DNA of 64,000 nt from Thermococcus gorgonarius (GCF_002214385.1 NZ_CP014855.1:124001-188000), one strand, 5' to 3'; positions 9,545-19,291 are shown, numbered from the stretch's first letter. A program made the numbers and translations. Notes: generated from the sequence alone by a model not told the origin.

Positions 9545-10099
9545 ATGCCGGTAGACGCTTGGATTCGTGAGGAAATTGAGATACCAGAGGGCGTCGAGGT
9601 TACCGTTGAGGGTAACACTGTCAAGGTCAAGGGGCCCAAGGGCGAGCTTGAGAGGGAGCTCAAGTACCCCGGCGTTCAGATATTCACCGAGGACGGGAAG
9701 GTTGTAGTTTACAAGGAGTTCCCGAGGAAGAAGGACGTGGCCATAGCGAGAACCTTCAAGGCTCACATAGCCAACATGATTAAGGGTGTAACCGAGGGCT
9801 TCACCTACAAGCTCAAGGTAGTTTACAGCCACTTCCCTATAACGGTCAAAGTTCAGGGTGACGAGGTCATCATAGAGAACTTCCTCGGTGAGAAGAACCC
9901 GAGGAGGGCCAAGATACTTCCGGGTGTTACCGTCAAGGTTCGCGGTCAGGAAGTCATCGTTGAGGGCATTGACAAGGAAGCAACTGGTCAAACCGCTGCC
10001 AACATCGAGCAGGCCACAAGGATAACCAAGTGGGATAGAAGAGTGTTCCAGGACGGTATCTACATCGTGGAGAAGGCTGGCAAGCCGATAAAGTTCTGA
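9545..10099 (+). CDS. rpl6p: Large-subunit ribosomal protein uL6
   Basis: 184 aa from the ATG at 9545 ([19 protein letters not shown]) after GAGGTGAGAAAA; the in-frame GTG at 9536 is the ribosome-binding site. uL6 supports the GTPase-associated centre. Two duplicated alpha/beta domains are visible, with the conserved [16 protein letters not shown] in the second half. Confidence 0.97.
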   Translation: MPVDAWIREEIEIPEGVEVTVEGNTVKVKGPKGELERELKYPGVQIFTEDGKVVVYKEFPRKKDVAIARTFKAHIANMIKGVTEGFTYKLKVVYSHFPITVKVQGDEVIIENFLGEKNPRRAKILPGVTVKVRGQEVIVEGIDKEATGQTAANIEQATRITKWDRRVFQDGIYIVEKAGKPIKF

Positions 10100-10116
10100 T
10101 TGGTGAGGTGTGAGAG

Positions 10117-10500
10117 ATGAACGAGAAGGCGAGACTCTTGAGGATAAGGGCCAAGCTCAAGAGGAAAAAACCGAAGTTCCTCCGCCAGGAGTGGTGGAGG
10201 TATCCAAAGTTCAAGAACGACCCCAAGTGGAGGAGGCCCAAGGGAATCGACAGCAAGATGAGGCTCAAGAAGAAGGGCAAGCCGAGGTCACCGAGCATAG
10301 GCTGGAGCTCACCGAAAGCCGTTCGCGGTCTCCACCCGAGCGGTTACGAGGAAGTCCTCGTTCACAACGTGAAGGAGCTCGAAGCCATAGACCCAACCAG
10401 GCAAGCCGCTAGGATTGCGGGAACCGTTGGAGCTAGGAAGAGGGAGATAATCATTGCAAAGGCCAGGGAGCTCGGTATTAAGGTTCTCAACGCGAGGTGA
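10117..10500 (+). CDS. rpl32e: Large-subunit ribosomal protein eL32
   Basis: 127 aa archaeal/eukaryotic-specific protein. The [20 protein letters not shown] stretch near residue 25 and the [20 protein letters not shown] segment near residue 45 are the family signature. The ATG follows GAGGTGTGAGAG. The stop lies just before the eL19 ribosome-binding site. Confidence 0.97.
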   Translation: MNEKARLLRIRAKLKRKKPKFLRQEWWRYPKFKNDPKWRRPKGIDSKMRLKKKGKPRSPSIGWSSPKAVRGLHPSGYEEVLVHNVKELEAIDPTRQAARIAGTVGARKREIIIAKARELGIKVLNAR

Positions 10501-10505
10501 TAATC

Positions 10506-10952
10506 ATGCTCAAGACTCAGAGGAGGATTGCCGCCGAGCTGTTGAAGTGCGGAGAGAACAGGGTGTGGATAGACCCCGAGAGGATTGATGATGTCGCTGC
10601 CGCCATAACCCGTGAGGACATCAAGAGGCTGATCCACGACGGTGTCATAAAGAAGAAGCCCGTCAAGGGCCAGAGCAGGGCCAGGGCGAGGGCCTATCAG
10701 GAGGCCAGGAAGAAGGGCAGGCACCGCGGCCCTGGAAGCAAGAAGGGCAAGAAGACGGCTAGAATGGGCAAGAAGGAGCGCTGGATGATGACCATAAGGG
10801 CCTTGAGGAAGGAACTCAGGAAGCTCAAGGCGGAAGGCAAACTAGATGCCCACACCTACAGAAGGCTTTACATCCGTGCCAAAGGTGGCCAGTTCAAGAA
10901 CAAGAGGCAGCTCTACATGTTCATGAGGGAGCACGGTATCTTGAATGAGTGA
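10506..10952 (+). CDS. rpl19e: Large-subunit ribosomal protein eL19
   Basis: 148 aa from the ATG at 10506 ([16 protein letters not shown]), five bases after GAGGTGAT; a GTG at 10497 lies in that site. eL19 has long helices that form an intersubunit bridge. The very basic [20 protein letters not shown] stretch (about residues 58-77) and the C-terminal [19 protein letters not shown] are diagnostic. Confidence 0.97.
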   Translation: MLKTQRRIAAELLKCGENRVWIDPERIDDVAAAITREDIKRLIHDGVIKKKPVKGQSRARARAYQEARKKGRHRGPGSKKGKKTARMGKKERWMMTIRALRKELRKLKAEGKLDAHTYRRLYIRAKGGQFKNKRQLYMFMREHGILNE

Positions 10953-10962
10953 GGTGAGATAA

Positions 10963-11568
10963 ATGGCGAGAGGACCTAGATATAGGGTTCCGTTCAGGAG
11001 GAGGAGAGAGGGTAAGACCAACTATCACAAGAGGCTCAAGCTCCTTAAGAGCAAGAAGCCGAGGCTCGTTGTTAGGAAGAGCCTCAACCACCACATAGCC
11101 CAGATAGTTGTCTACGACCCCAAGGGTGACAGGACACTCGTTTCCGCTCACACCAGGGAGCTCATGAGGGACTTCGGCTGGAAGGGCCACGGTGGAAACA
11201 CGCCGAGCGCTTACCTGCTCGGTCTTCTGATAGGTTACAAGGCGAAGCAGGCAGGCATTGAGGAGGCCATCCTCGACATAGGCCTTCACCCGCCGACCAA
11301 GGGATCCAGTGTCTTTGCAGTCCTCAAGGGCGCCGTTGATGCTGGACTTAATGTCCCACACAGCGAGGAGATTTACCCTGAGGACTACAGGATAAGGGGT
11401 GAGCACGTAGCTAACTACGCTAAGGCCCTCAAGGAGGAAGACGAGGCCCTCTACAGAAAGCAGTTCGGTGGTTATCTCATTAAGGGCCTCGAGCCCGAGA
11501 AGCTTCCGGAGCACTTTGATGAGGTCAAGGCCAAGATAATCGAGAAGTTTGAGGGGGCGAGAGAATGA
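10963..11568 (+). CDS. rpl18p: Large-subunit ribosomal protein uL18
   Basis: 201 aa, the archaeal/eukaryotic long form that binds 5S rRNA. It begins [20 protein letters not shown] with [20 protein letters not shown] following. The segment [18 protein letters not shown] is conserved. The ATG follows GAGGTGAGATAA. The stop overlaps the uS5 start (ATGA). Confidence 0.97.
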   Translation: MARGPRYRVPFRRRREGKTNYHKRLKLLKSKKPRLVVRKSLNHHIAQIVVYDPKGDRTLVSAHTRELMRDFGWKGHGGNTPSAYLLGLLIGYKAKQAGIEEAILDIGLHPPTKGSSVFAVLKGAVDAGLNVPHSEEIYPEDYRIRGEHVANYAKALKEEDEALYRKQFGGYLIKGLEPEKLPEHFDEVKAKIIEKFEGARE

Positions 11569-12272
11569 GCGACCCGAGAGAGATCGCCCAGAGGGTTCTT
11601 GAGGAGTGGGAGCCGAGGACAAAGCTGGGTAGGCTCGTCAAAGAGGGGCAGATAACTGACATTCACGAGATATTCAGGAAGGGTTATCAGATAAAGGAAC
11701 CGCAGATAGTTGACGTTCTCCTTCCCGAGGTCAACCTCAGGGAGAACCAGGAGATCCTTGACATCGCCCTTACCGTTAGAATGACCGACAGCGGAAGGAG
11801 GATCCGCTTCCGTGTTCTCGCTGCCGTTGGCAACAGGGACGGCTACGTCGGTCTTGGAATCGGCCACGGAAGGGAAGTTGGAATAGCCATCAGGAAGGCA
11901 ATAGACTATGCAAAGATGAACATCATCGAGATCAAGCGCGGCTGTGGAAGCTGGGAGTGCAGGTGCAGGAGGCCGCACTCAATACCGTTCGCCGTTGAGG
12001 GCAAAGAGGGTAGCGTTCGCGTTAAGCTCATGCCCGGTCCACGTGGTCTCGGCCTCGTCATCGGTGACGTCGGCAAGAAGATACTCACACTGGCCGGCGT
12101 TAAGGACGTGTGGTCCCAGACACTGGGTGAGACCAGGACTACAGTTAACTTCGCCAAAGCCGTCTTCAACGCACTCTACAACACCAACCGCGTTGCCGTT
12201 AAACCAGAGGACATCGAGCGCTACGGCATAATTGTTGGTAGAGAGATGCCCACAAGCTTCCAGGTTGAGTGA
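11565..12272 (+). CDS. rps5p: Small-subunit ribosomal protein uS5
   Basis: 235 aa, archaeal/eukaryotic length. uS5 lies at the mRNA entry channel with uS3 and uS4 and influences decoding fidelity. Core motif: [20 protein letters not shown] then [19 protein letters not shown]. Cysteines in [18 protein letters not shown] are typical of the archaeal branch. Its ATG overlaps the uL18 stop by four bases. Confidence 0.97.
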   Translation: MSDPREIAQRVLEEWEPRTKLGRLVKEGQITDIHEIFRKGYQIKEPQIVDVLLPEVNLRENQEILDIALTVRMTDSGRRIRFRVLAAVGNRDGYVGLGIGHGREVGIAIRKAIDYAKMNIIEIKRGCGSWECRCRRPHSIPFAVEGKEGSVRVKLMPGPRGLGLVIGDVGKKILTLAGVKDVWSQTLGETRTTVNFAKAVFNALYNTNRVAVKPEDIERYGIIVGREMPTSFQVE

Positions 12273-12283
12273 GGTGAGATAAC

Positions 12284-12751
12284 ATGACAAAGCTCGCACT
12301 TATCAGGCTTAGGAGCGGGATTAGGGCTAGGGGTGAAGTGAGAGACACCCTGGCCATGCTCCGCCTTCACAGGATTAACCACCTTGTCATAGTTGATGAC
12401 ACGCCAAGCTACCGTGGAATGATACAGAAGGTCAAGGACTACATAACCTGGGGTGAGATTGACAAGGAGACCCTCGTCAAGCTCCTCAGGAAGCGCGGAA
12501 GGCTCGTCGGGAACAAGCCGATAACCGATGAGTACGTCCAAGAGAAGCTCGGCATGACCCTTGAGGAGTTCGCTGAGAAAGTCATCAATGGTGAGATGAA
12601 GCTCAGGGATCTGCCAAACATAAAGCCCGTCTTCAGGCTCCACCCGCCGAGGGGAGGACTTAAGGGAAGCAAGAAGCGCAGCTTTAAGGAAGGTGGCGTC
12701 CTAGGTTATCGTGGCGAGAAGATTAACGAGCTCATTGAGAGAATGCTCTGA
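12284..12751 (+). CDS. rpl30p: Large-subunit ribosomal protein uL30
   Basis: 155 aa, the long archaeal form (bacterial uL30 is about 60 aa). It starts [20 protein letters not shown] and has the conserved [20 protein letters not shown] core. The C-terminal extension with [20 protein letters not shown] follows the eukaryotic L7 pattern. GAGGTGAG lies upstream of the ATG. Confidence 0.97.
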   Translation: MTKLALIRLRSGIRARGEVRDTLAMLRLHRINHLVIVDDTPSYRGMIQKVKDYITWGEIDKETLVKLLRKRGRLVGNKPITDEYVQEKLGMTLEEFAEKVINGEMKLRDLPNIKPVFRLHPPRGGLKGSKKRSFKEGGVLGYRGEKINELIERML

Positions 12752-12762
12752 GGTGGCGAGAG

Positions 12763-13209
12763 ATGATAAGGAGAAGGAAGAAGGTTAGGAAGCTCCGTGG
12801 AAGTCACACTCACGGTTGGGGATGCAAGAAGAAGCACCGCGGTGGAGGAAGCAAGGGCGGCCGCGGTATGGCCGGTACCGGTAAGAGGAAGGATCAGAAG
12901 TTCACCTGGACCATCAAGTACGCTCCCGACCACCTCGGCAAGCGCGGCTTCCACAGGCCAAAGGCGGTTCAGTACACTCCGCAGACCATAAACCTCAGCG
13001 ACATCGACGAGAACTTTGAACTCTTCAGGGACATGGGCGTCATCTACGAGGAGGACGGAAAGCTCGTCTTTGATGCAACTGCTCTCGGCGTTGACAAGGT
13101 TCTCGGTACAGGGAAGCTAACCAGAGCACTGGTCGTCAAAGCCTACTACGTTACTCCAAAGGCGGAGGAGAAGATTAAAGCAGCCGGTGGCGAGGTTATC
13201 CTCGCCTGA
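12763..13209 (+). CDS. rpl15p: Large-subunit ribosomal protein uL15
   Basis: 148 aa. The glycine-rich N-terminus ([20 protein letters not shown], then [16 protein letters not shown]) threads through 23S rRNA. The C-terminal globular part ends [17 protein letters not shown]. The ATG follows GAGGTGGCGAGAG. A pyrimidine-rich 44-base gap separates it from SecY. Confidence 0.97.
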   Translation: MIRRRKKVRKLRGSHTHGWGCKKKHRGGGSKGGRGMAGTGKRKDQKFTWTIKYAPDHLGKRGFHRPKAVQYTPQTINLSDIDENFELFRDMGVIYEEDGKLVFDATALGVDKVLGTGKLTRALVVKAYYVTPKAEEKIKAAGGEVILA

Positions 13210-13253
13210 TCCTACCTTCTTTAACTTTCATCACAGTTATACAGGTGTTGAAA

Positions 13254-14633
13254 ATGGGAGTCCGGGAGGTTATTTACGCCATCGAACGCTGGTTTCCAGA
13301 GGTTGAGAGACCCAAAAGGAGGGTTCCTCTCAGGGAGAAGTTCCTGTGGACTGGGGTTGCCCTTCTGCTGTACTACATCCTGGCGGAGATACCGCTTTAT
13401 GGCATACCTTCGAATTATCAGGATTACTTTGCTTCCCTCAGATTCGTGTTAGCCGGTAGGAACGGATCGCTTTTGACCCTTGGTATAGGTCCAATCGTTA
13501 CCGCTGGAATCATACTCCAGCTTCTCGTTGGTTCAGAGATCCTCAAGCTTGATCTCTCAAATCCTGAGGATAGGAGATTTTATCAGGCCCTTCAGAGGTT
13601 GTTCTCGGTATTCATGGCCTTCTTCGAGGCCTCTATATACGTCCTCGCGGGTGCTTTCGGCAAGATCGGGGTAGACATGACTCTCGCGGTGGCTATATTG
13701 GTCATCATCCAGCTCGGGTTCGGCTCGACGATACTGATACTGCTCGACGAGCTCGTCAGCAAGTGGGGCATAGGGAGCGGTATCAGCCTCTTCATTGCCG
13801 CAGGAGTCTCTCAGACAGTCATGGTCAAGTCTCTCAACCCATTGCCCATACCCGGGAACCCGGATGAACTCAGCGGTGCTATTCCGGCGTTCATACAGCA
13901 TTTGGCCAGGGGAGATCTCAGCGGTGCAATCTACAGGCCAAACCTTCCGGACATGACCAACCTGCTGGCAACTATCGTCGTGTTCCTGATAGTCGTTTAC
14001 CTCGAGAGTATGCGCGTTGAGATACCGCTCAGTTATGGAAGGGTAACCGTCCGCGGAAGGTATCCGATAAGGTTCATGTACGTCAGCAACATTCCGATAA
14101 TCCTTACCATGGCGCTCTACTCAAACATACAGCTCTGGGCCAGGCTTCTCTCTTCCAGGGGGATAACATGGCTGGGAACTTTTGAGGGTACAGTTCCTGT
14201 TTCCGGACTTGCCAAGTATACGGTGCCCCCCTACGACATCTACCAAGTGATTCACCAGCCTGGTCAGGCACTGATCTATGGACTTCAGACGATATTCTGG
14301 TCGGTGATTTTTGGTTTCCTCTGGGTTGAGCTTACGGGTCTGGACGCCAAGAGCATAGCCAAACAGCTTCAGAACGCTGGACTGCAGATACCTGGCTTCA
14401 GAAGGGATCCGAGGATACTGGAGAGAGTTCTCAACAGGTACATCCCCTACGTCACGTTCTGGGGTTCATTCACCCTGGCTCTCGTTGCAGTGCTGGCAAG
14501 TTTCCTCGGTGCACTTGGTACCGGAACGGGAATACTCCTTACCGTTGGTATACTCTACAGGTTTTATGAGGAGATAGCCAGAGAACAGGCCACAGAAATG
14601 TTCCCGGCCCTGAGAAAGTTCTTTTCCAAGTGA
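13254..14633 (+). CDS. secY: Preprotein translocase subunit SecY
   Basis: 459 aa, ten predicted membrane helices. SecY is the protein-conducting channel in the cytoplasmic membrane and works with SecE and Sec-beta. The start at ATG 13254 ([20 protein letters not shown]) follows ACAGGTG; GTG 13245 and TTG 13248 overlap that site. The plug region follows helix 1, and [20 protein letters not shown] is the conserved helix-2 region. Its place after uL15 is universal. T-runs follow the stop. Confidence 0.97.
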   Translation: MGVREVIYAIERWFPEVERPKRRVPLREKFLWTGVALLLYYILAEIPLYGIPSNYQDYFASLRFVLAGRNGSLLTLGIGPIVTAGIILQLLVGSEILKLDLSNPEDRRFYQALQRLFSVFMAFFEASIYVLAGAFGKIGVDMTLAVAILVIIQLGFGSTILILLDELVSKWGIGSGISLFIAAGVSQTVMVKSLNPLPIPGNPDELSGAIPAFIQHLARGDLSGAIYRPNLPDMTNLLATIVVFLIVVYLESMRVEIPLSYGRVTVRGRYPIRFMYVSNIPIILTMALYSNIQLWARLLSSRGITWLGTFEGTVPVSGLAKYTVPPYDIYQVIHQPGQALIYGLQTIFWSVIFGFLWVELTGLDAKSIAKQLQNAGLQIPGFRRDPRILERVLNRYIPYVTFWGSFTLALVAVLASFLGALGTGTGILLTVGILYRFYEEIAREQATEMFPALRKFFSK

Positions 14634-14635
14634 AC

Positions 14636-14647
14636 TTTTCCTTTTTT
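14636..14647 (+). terminator. T-rich terminator after secY
   Basis: Two pyrimidine runs (CTTTTCC and TTTTTT) directly follow the SecY stop, the usual archaeal oligo-T termination signal. A new TATA box follows at 14651-14666. Confidence 0.45.
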
Positions 14648-14650
14648 CAG

Positions 14651-14666
14651 CTAAATCTTTTAAACC
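14651..14666 (+). promoter_or_regulatory. TATA promoter for adk operon
   Basis: CTAAATCTTTTAAACC has a good TATA core (CTTTTAAAC). Transcription would begin near 14686, about 20 bases before the chosen adenylate kinase ATG. Confidence 0.6.
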
Positions 14667-14708
14667 TGTGCGGCTATTTTTACCGGATTGGTGAAAAAGG
14701 TGGTCGGG

Positions 14709-15299
14709 ATGCCCTTCGTTGTCATGATAACCGGGATTCCAGGGGTTGGGAAGAGCACCATAACCCGGCTGGCACTCCAAAAGTCCCAGGTTAAGTTCCG
14801 GCTGGTGAACTTCGGCGATCTGATGTTTGAGGAGGCCAAGAAACAGGGGTTCGTGAAGCATCGGGACGAGATGAGGAAACTCGATCCCTTGATTCAAAAG
14901 GAACTTCAGCTTAAGGCAGCCCAAAGAATCGTGGAAATTGCCAGAGAGGAACCCGTCCTCCTCGACACACATGCCACAATAAGAACTCCAATGGGGTATC
15001 TTTTAGGGTTTCCAAAAGAAGTCATCGAGACGATACGGCCGAACTTTATCGTCATCATTGAGGCAACACCCAGTGAGATACTTGGTAGGAGGCTGAGGGA
15101 TTTGAAGAGAGACCGCGATGTTGAAACTGAGGAGCAGATAGAAAGGCATCAGGATCTTAACAGAGCCGCTGCAATAACCTACGCCATGCACTCCGATGCC
15201 CTTATAAAGATAATCGAAAACCATGAGGACAAGGGTCTTGAAGAGGCCGTGAATGAGTTAGTGGAAGTGCTGAACTTGGCGGTGAGGGAGTATGATTGA
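14709..15299 (+). CDS. adkA: Archaeal adenylate kinase
   Basis: 196 aa from the ATG at 14709 ([17 protein letters not shown]). A GTG at 14688 would add seven residues, but known archaeal enzymes begin at MPFVVMITG. The enzyme converts ATP + AMP to two ADP. The P-loop GIPGVGKST is at residues 9-17, and DTHATIRTP and [21 protein letters not shown] are hallmarks of the archaeal family, which lacks the bacterial LID. It is cotranscribed with the insertase gene, which overlaps its stop by eight bases. Confidence 0.95.
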   Translation: MPFVVMITGIPGVGKSTITRLALQKSQVKFRLVNFGDLMFEEAKKQGFVKHRDEMRKLDPLIQKELQLKAAQRIVEIAREEPVLLDTHATIRTPMGYLLGFPKEVIETIRPNFIVIIEATPSEILGRRLRDLKRDRDVETEEQIERHQDLNRAAAITYAMHSDALIKIIENHEDKGLEEAVNELVEVLNLAVREYD

Positions 15300-15813
15300 G
15301 GGAATATACAAGTTCCTTGACGATCTTTTCGGGGGCTACATAGTCCAGCATCCTCTGCTTGCTATAACCTTTGCTGGATTCGTGATCGGTGGTTCGTACA
15401 CTCTGATCTACTACTTCTTCATGGACGTCGAGAAGATGCGGAAGATCCAGGAGGTGTCAAAGCAGCTTCAAAAAGAGATGAGGGAGGCCCAGAAAAGTGG
15501 AGATGAAAAGAAGCTAAAAAAAGTACAGCAGAAGCAGCTGGAGCTCATGAGAATGCAGGGTGACTTAATGAGGCAGCAGACGATTCCGATGCTTTTGACC
15601 CTACCTATATTTTGGGTGTTTTTCGCTTGGCTGAGGAGATGGTACGTCGAAGTCGCAATAGCTAAGGCACCATTTAATTTCTTCCTCTTTGATTGGTTCC
15701 ACAGCTTGTATCACTCTGCTCTCGGGCCAGACGAGCTTGGCTACTTTGGATGGTACGTTCTTTCGAGCTATGTCATCGGTATGGTCCTTAGGAAGTTCCT
15801 CGACATGGGATAA
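15292..15813 (+). CDS. EMC3/Oxa1-type membrane insertase homologue (DUF106)
   Basis: 173 aa. A membrane helix near residues 20-42 is followed by a long charged helical hairpin (about residues 46-95, [20 protein letters not shown] and on). Two further hydrophobic helices follow (near 98-115 and 145-165). This is the archaeal DUF106 family, related to YidC/Oxa1/EMC3, thought to insert membrane proteins next to SecY. Position supports this: SecY, adenylate kinase, then this gene. Its ATG overlaps the adenylate kinase stop. Function in vivo is inferred from family. Confidence 0.88.
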   Translation: MIEGIYKFLDDLFGGYIVQHPLLAITFAGFVIGGSYTLIYYFFMDVEKMRKIQEVSKQLQKEMREAQKSGDEKKLKKVQQKQLELMRMQGDLMRQQTIPMLLTLPIFWVFFAWLRRWYVEVAIAKAPFNFFLFDWFHSLYHSALGPDELGYFGWYVLSSYVIGMVLRKFLDMG

Positions 15814-15822
15814 ATTTAAAAA
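15811..15822 (+). promoter_or_regulatory. TATA promoter for eL34
   Basis: TAAATTTAAAAA overlaps the stop of the insertase gene and lies about 40 bases before the eL34 ATG, so eL34-cmk-eL14 may have its own promoter as well as read-through. Confidence 0.55.
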
Positions 15823-15855
15823 CGGCCCACTGAAAGGTGTTGCGAGGTGAGAGGA

Positions 15856-16128
15856 ATGAAGCCGATGTACAGGTCAAGGTCATGGAGGAGAAAGTACGTC
15901 AGAACTCCTGGAGGAAGAACCGTTGTTCACTTTGAGAGGAGGAAGCCTAAGGTGGCCCACTGCGCCATGTGCGGAAGGCCGCTCAACGGCGTCCCGCGTG
16001 GAAGGTCAAGCGAACTTAGGAAGCTCCCGAAGACGGCAAAGAGGCCAGAGAGACCCTACCCGAACCTCTGCCCGAGCTGCATGAGGAAGGTCATGAAGGC
16101 CCAGGTAAGGGCTAGCATAGCCCTCTGA
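15856..16128 (+). CDS. rpl34e: Large-subunit ribosomal protein eL34
   Basis: 90 aa from the ATG at 15856 ([20 protein letters not shown]) after GAGGTGAGAGGA; an earlier in-frame ATG would sit in that site. Two CxxC pairs (CAMCG and CPSC) make a zinc ribbon. The [21 protein letters not shown]-terminus is the family signature. Next gene: cytidylate kinase, ten bases downstream. Confidence 0.96.
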   Translation: MKPMYRSRSWRRKYVRTPGGRTVVHFERRKPKVAHCAMCGRPLNGVPRGRSSELRKLPKTAKRPERPYPNLCPSCMRKVMKAQVRASIAL

Positions 16129-16138
16129 AGGTGTTTCC

Positions 16139-16720
16139 ATGCCGAAGGGCTGCCTCGTGATAACCGTTAGTGGTCTGGCCGGTTCGGGAACTACAACCCT
16201 ATGCAGAAATCTTGCCAGGCACTACGGCTTTAAACATGTCTATGCAGGCCTAATATTCCGTCAGATGGCCAAGGAAATGGGCATGACTCTCGAGGAGTTT
16301 CAGAAATACGCTGAACTTCACCCCGAGATAGACAGGGAGGTTGACAGGAGACAGATCGAGGCAGCTAACGAATGTAACGTCGTTATTGAGGGTCGGCTCG
16401 CCGGGTGGATGGTTAAAAACGCCGACCTCAAAATATGGCTCGATGCTCCGATAATGGAGCGTGCCAGAAGGGTTGCCAAACGGGAAGGCATCTCCGTTGA
16501 GGAGGCCTTTGTCAAGATAGCCGAAAGGGAGAAACAGAACAGGAAAAGATATTTAAACCTGTACGGTATCGACATCGAGGACAAATCCATCTACGATTTA
16601 ATAATCAACACGGCCCATTGGGGCCCCGATGGGGTCTTCGCAATTGTGAAGGCCGCCATCGACCACCTTTCCCCCGTCGGTGACGCGGGGGAGAAGAAAA
16701 AAGAAAAGGAGGTGGGATGA
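16139..16720 (+). CDS. cmk: Cytidylate kinase
   Basis: 193 aa. It phosphorylates CMP/dCMP with ATP. The P-loop is GLAGSGTTT near residue 12, the archaeal variant with threonine after the serine-glycine pair. EGRLAGWMVKNADLKIWLDA and RKRYLNLYGIDIEDKSIYDL are typical of archaeal Cmk. The last 15 residues are a lysine/glutamate tail that may be poorly conserved. It lies between eL34 and eL14 in what looks like one operon; eL14 starts at the base after its stop. Confidence 0.95.
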   Translation: MPKGCLVITVSGLAGSGTTTLCRNLARHYGFKHVYAGLIFRQMAKEMGMTLEEFQKYAELHPEIDREVDRRQIEAANECNVVIEGRLAGWMVKNADLKIWLDAPIMERARRVAKREGISVEEAFVKIAEREKQNRKRYLNLYGIDIEDKSIYDLIINTAHWGPDGVFAIVKAAIDHLSPVGDAGEKKKEKEVG

Positions 16721-16972
16721 ATGCCAGCTATTGAGGTTGGAAGGCTTGCCGTCGTTATTGCCGGAAGGAGGGCAGGTCAGAAGGTCGTCGTTGCCGACAT
16801 AATCGACAGGAACTTCGTCCTCGTTACCGGCGCTGGCCTCAACAAGGTCAAGCGCAGGAGGATGAACATCAAGCACCTTGAGCCCCTTCCGGAGAAGATA
16901 AACATCGCCAGGGGCGCCTCCGACGAGGAGATAAAGGCTGCCCTTGAGCAGGCTGGAATAAGCCTTGAGTGA
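16721..16972 (+). CDS. rpl14e: Large-subunit ribosomal protein eL14
   Basis: 83 aa archaeal/eukaryotic-specific protein with a KOW-type fold: [20 protein letters not shown] then [20 protein letters not shown]. The ATG follows AAGGAGGTGGGATGA, immediately after the kinase stop. A hairpin with a pyrimidine tail lies downstream, so this is probably the end of the superoperon. Confidence 0.96.
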   Translation: MPAIEVGRLAVVIAGRRAGQKVVVADIIDRNFVLVTGAGLNKVKRRRMNIKHLEPLPEKINIARGASDEEIKAALEQAGISLE

Positions 16973-16976
16973 TACG

Positions 16977-17000
16977 GCGGCCTTTGGCCGCTTCTTCACT
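16977..17000 (+). terminator. Hairpin plus pyrimidine tail after eL14
   Basis: GCGGCC (16977-16982), loop TTT, GGCCGC (16986-16991), then TTCTTCACT. A perfect six-pair GC stem and pyrimidine run directly after the eL14 stop suggests the operon terminator. Confidence 0.55.
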
Positions 17001-17004
17001 TCTC

Positions 17005-17016
17005 AACGCTTTTAAG
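17005..17016 (+). promoter_or_regulatory. TATA promoter for SDR gene
   Basis: AACGCTTTTAAG places transcription start near 17036, about ten bases before the ATG at 17047. Confidence 0.5.
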
Positions 17017-17046
17017 TCCTTGTTTTCAAGTTTCCATGGTGGTTTC

Positions 17047-17757
17047 ATGAAGACAGCACTTGTGACGGGTGCAACTGGTGGTATTGGAAGGCTCCTCGTT
17101 GAGAGGCTCATTGAGAGGGGCTATAGGGTTGTTGGTGTGGCCAGAAATGAGGAGAAGCTCCGTAACCTCCAGGATGAGCTGTTGTCCTTTGAATACATAG
17201 TCGCAGATCTGAGTAAGGAGAATTTTTCAGATACAGTCTTGGAAGGGCTTGGGATGCTCGGTATTGAGAGAGTTAACCTTCTTGTAAACAACGCTGGTTT
17301 AGCTGTAAGGAAACCCCTTCTTGAGCACTCAAGAGAGGAGTTGGAGAGCCTGTTTCGGGTTAACACCATTGCACCCATTGAACTTACGAAGGCCCTCATC
17401 CCAATGCTCCCGAAGGGCTCGACCGTAGTGTTCGTAATCAGCGGCGTCGCCTTCATCAACGTCCCTGAACTGCCATCCTACTGCGCCGCCAAGGCCGCGC
17501 TCCACTATCTAACCATGAACCTCGAGAGGGAGCTAGAGGTCAGGGGAATTCATGTCATGAGGGTGTACCCCAAGCAGGTTAAGACAGGTTTCTGGAATGG
17601 TAGAGTCCCGAAGGGCTCAATAGAACCCCAAAAAGTCGTGGATGCTATACTGAGAGGGCTCGATAAGGGCAAAAGGGAGGTCTTCGTGCCCGGCTATCTG
17701 AAGCTCGTTAAGTACCTGTCCAACTGGCCGGTTTTCACATACCACTTTAAATACTAG
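17047..17757 (+). CDS. Short-chain dehydrogenase/reductase (SDR)
   Basis: 236 aa from the ATG at 17047 (MKTALVTGATGGIGRLLVER), right after a TATA-predicted start of transcription; an in-frame ATG at 16969 would overlap eL14. The classical SDR features are present: TGATGGIG cofactor loop (residues 7-14), NNAGLA near residue 81, and the catalytic Tyr-x3-Lys as SYCAAKAAL near residue 150. It uses NAD(P)H to reduce or oxidise a carbonyl; the substrate cannot be read from the sequence. It stands alone between eL14 and Cbf5. Confidence 0.9.
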   Translation: MKTALVTGATGGIGRLLVERLIERGYRVVGVARNEEKLRNLQDELLSFEYIVADLSKENFSDTVLEGLGMLGIERVNLLVNNAGLAVRKPLLEHSREELESLFRVNTIAPIELTKALIPMLPKGSTVVFVISGVAFINVPELPSYCAAKAALHYLTMNLERELEVRGIHVMRVYPKQVKTGFWNGRVPKGSIEPQKVVDAILRGLDKGKREVFVPGYLKLVKYLSNWPVFTYHFKY

Positions 17758-17760
17758 CTC

Positions 17761-17772
17761 AGGTTTATAAAC
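17761..17772 (+). promoter_or_regulatory. TATA promoter for cbf5
   Basis: AGGTTTATAAAC is a strong TATA box; transcription would start near 17791, about 25 bases before the chosen ATG. Confidence 0.6.
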
Positions 17773-17815
17773 TCGAAGACCAAATTAGGGCGATAACGCT
17801 CACCGGGTGATGCTC

Positions 17816-18826
17816 ATGGCGAGGGACGAAGTCAGGAGGATTTTGCCTGCCGACATAAAGCGAGAAGTCCTGATCAAGGACGAGAAGGCCGAGACGAATC
17901 CGAAGTGGGGCTTTCCGCCGGAGAAGAGACCCATGGAGATGCACATACAGTTCGGCATAATAAACCTCGACAAGCCGCCGGGGCCGACGAGCCACGAGGT
18001 TGTTGCATGGGTCAAGAGGCTCTTCAACCTCAGCAAGGCCGGCCACGGTGGGACCTTAGACCCGAAGGTCAGCGGAATCCTCCCGGTCGCGCTTGAAAGA
18101 GCCACCCGCGTGGTTCAGGCCCTCCTTCCTGCAGGAAAGGAGTACGTTGCTCTAATGCACCTTCACGGCGACGTTCCCGAGGATAGAATCCTCGCCGTCA
18201 TGAAGGAATTCGAGGGCGAGATAATCCAGAGGCCACCTCTAAGGAGCGCGGTCAAGAGAAGGCTTAGGACGAGGAAGGTCTACTACATCGAGGTGCTTGA
18301 GATAGACGGCAGGGACGTTCTCTTCCGCGTTGGTGTCGAGGCTGGAACATACATTCGCTCTCTCATCCATCACATAGGCCTTGCTCTGGGAGTTGGAGCG
18401 CACATGGCCGAGTTGCGCCGTACCAGAAGCGGTCCATTCAAGGAGGACGAGACGCTGGTGACTCTTCACGACCTCGTTGACTACTACCACTTCTGGAAGG
18501 AGGACGGCATCGAGGAATACTTCAGGAAGGCGATACAGCCGATGGAGAAGGCAGTTGAACACCTCCCCAAGGTGTGGATAAGGGACTCCGCGGTTTCAGC
18601 GGTCACCCACGGTGCTGATCTAGCGGTTCCTGGCATAGTGAAGTTACACAAGGGTATCAAGAAAGGGGATTTGGTTGCCATAATGACCCTTAAGGACGAG
18701 CTGGTGGCACTCGGCAAGGCCACGATGACGAGCGGCGAGATGCTCCAAAAGAACAAGGGCATAGCCGTCGATGTTGACAAGGTCTTCATGCCGAGGGAGT
18801 GGTACCCCAAACTTTGGGCCAAGTGA
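17816..18826 (+). CDS. cbf5: H/ACA RNP and tRNA pseudouridine synthase Cbf5/TruB
   Basis: 336 aa from the ATG at 17816 (MARDEVRRILPADIKREVLI) after GGTGATGCTC; upstream GTG and ATG codons overlap that site. Cbf5 is the catalytic subunit of H/ACA guide RNPs with Nop10, Gar1 and L7Ae. It can also act on tRNA U55. The catalytic aspartate is in GHGGTLDPKVSGILP near residue 80, EAGTYIRSLIHHIG lies near residue 175, and a PUA domain fills the last 80 residues. Confidence 0.96.
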   Translation: MARDEVRRILPADIKREVLIKDEKAETNPKWGFPPEKRPMEMHIQFGIINLDKPPGPTSHEVVAWVKRLFNLSKAGHGGTLDPKVSGILPVALERATRVVQALLPAGKEYVALMHLHGDVPEDRILAVMKEFEGEIIQRPPLRSAVKRRLRTRKVYYIEVLEIDGRDVLFRVGVEAGTYIRSLIHHIGLALGVGAHMAELRRTRSGPFKEDETLVTLHDLVDYYHFWKEDGIEEYFRKAIQPMEKAVEHLPKVWIRDSAVSAVTHGADLAVPGIVKLHKGIKKGDLVAIMTLKDELVALGKATMTSGEMLQKNKGIAVDVDKVFMPREWYPKLWAK

Positions 18827-18839
18827 GTACGCTTTTGTC

Positions 18840-18849
18840 AACTCTTTTT
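18840..18849 (+). terminator. T-run terminator after cbf5
   Basis: ACTCTTTTTA follows the Cbf5 stop within 15 bases, an oligo-T archaeal terminator candidate. Confidence 0.4.
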
Positions 18850-18913
18850 ACCTGACTTTGCGCAAGCAGAGGTTGCTGAGAGTTAACCCACTCTCCGAAG
18901 TTTGATACGCATA

Positions 18914-18926
18914 AAGCTTTATATTA
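18914..18926 (+). promoter_or_regulatory. TATA promoter for small membrane protein
   Basis: AAGCTTTATATTA would start transcription near 18945, followed by the strong ribosome-binding site AGGAGGTGAG and the ATG at 18966. Confidence 0.55.
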
Positions 18927-18965
18927 TTTTTAAAGTTTGTATACCCCAGTAGGAGGTGAGGCTCT

Positions 18966-19247
18966 ATGAGTGTCTGGGCGTGGATTATTTTAATAGGTTT
19001 GGCGGTCTGGATATTTGATTTCTTCCATAACGAGAGGATAAAACATGCCGAAACAAAAACACTCAAGGTGGCTTACGGATTGGGATATATTGCCCTGGGT
19101 ATTGCGTTTCTACTTGCTGCACTATTGGACTTTGGGCTCATCTCCGTTAATTCCCAAATAACTTGGCTCATGGTAATGCTGCCGGTGATAGCCCTAGCTA
19201 TGATTGCGTTGGGTGTTTGGCATGAGAAATCGCAACGACGACAATAA
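18966..19247 (+). CDS. Small three-helix membrane protein, function unknown
   Basis: 93 aa. Hydrophobic helices lie near residues 3-20, 38-58 and 66-85, separated by a charged loop (HNERIKHAETKTLK) and ending in a basic tail. The ribosome-binding site AGGAGGTGAGG and a TATA box make it a real gene. I do not recognise the family. It has its own promoter and is followed, 163 bases on, by another small three-helix membrane protein with the same layout. Confidence 0.75.
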   Translation: MSVWAWIILIGLAVWIFDFFHNERIKHAETKTLKVAYGLGYIALGIAFLLAALLDFGLISVNSQITWLMVMLPVIALAMIALGVWHEKSQRRQ

Positions 19248-19277
19248 TTTATCCCGTGGAGCAAATCAAAAGCTTTA

Positions 19278-19291
19278 ATGGTTTTAAATAA
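19278..19291 (+). promoter_or_regulatory. Possible upstream TATA box
   Basis: ATGGTTTTAAATAA is a TATA-like element in the 163-base gap before the second small membrane protein; a second, closer TATA lies at 19368-19378. Confidence 0.35.
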
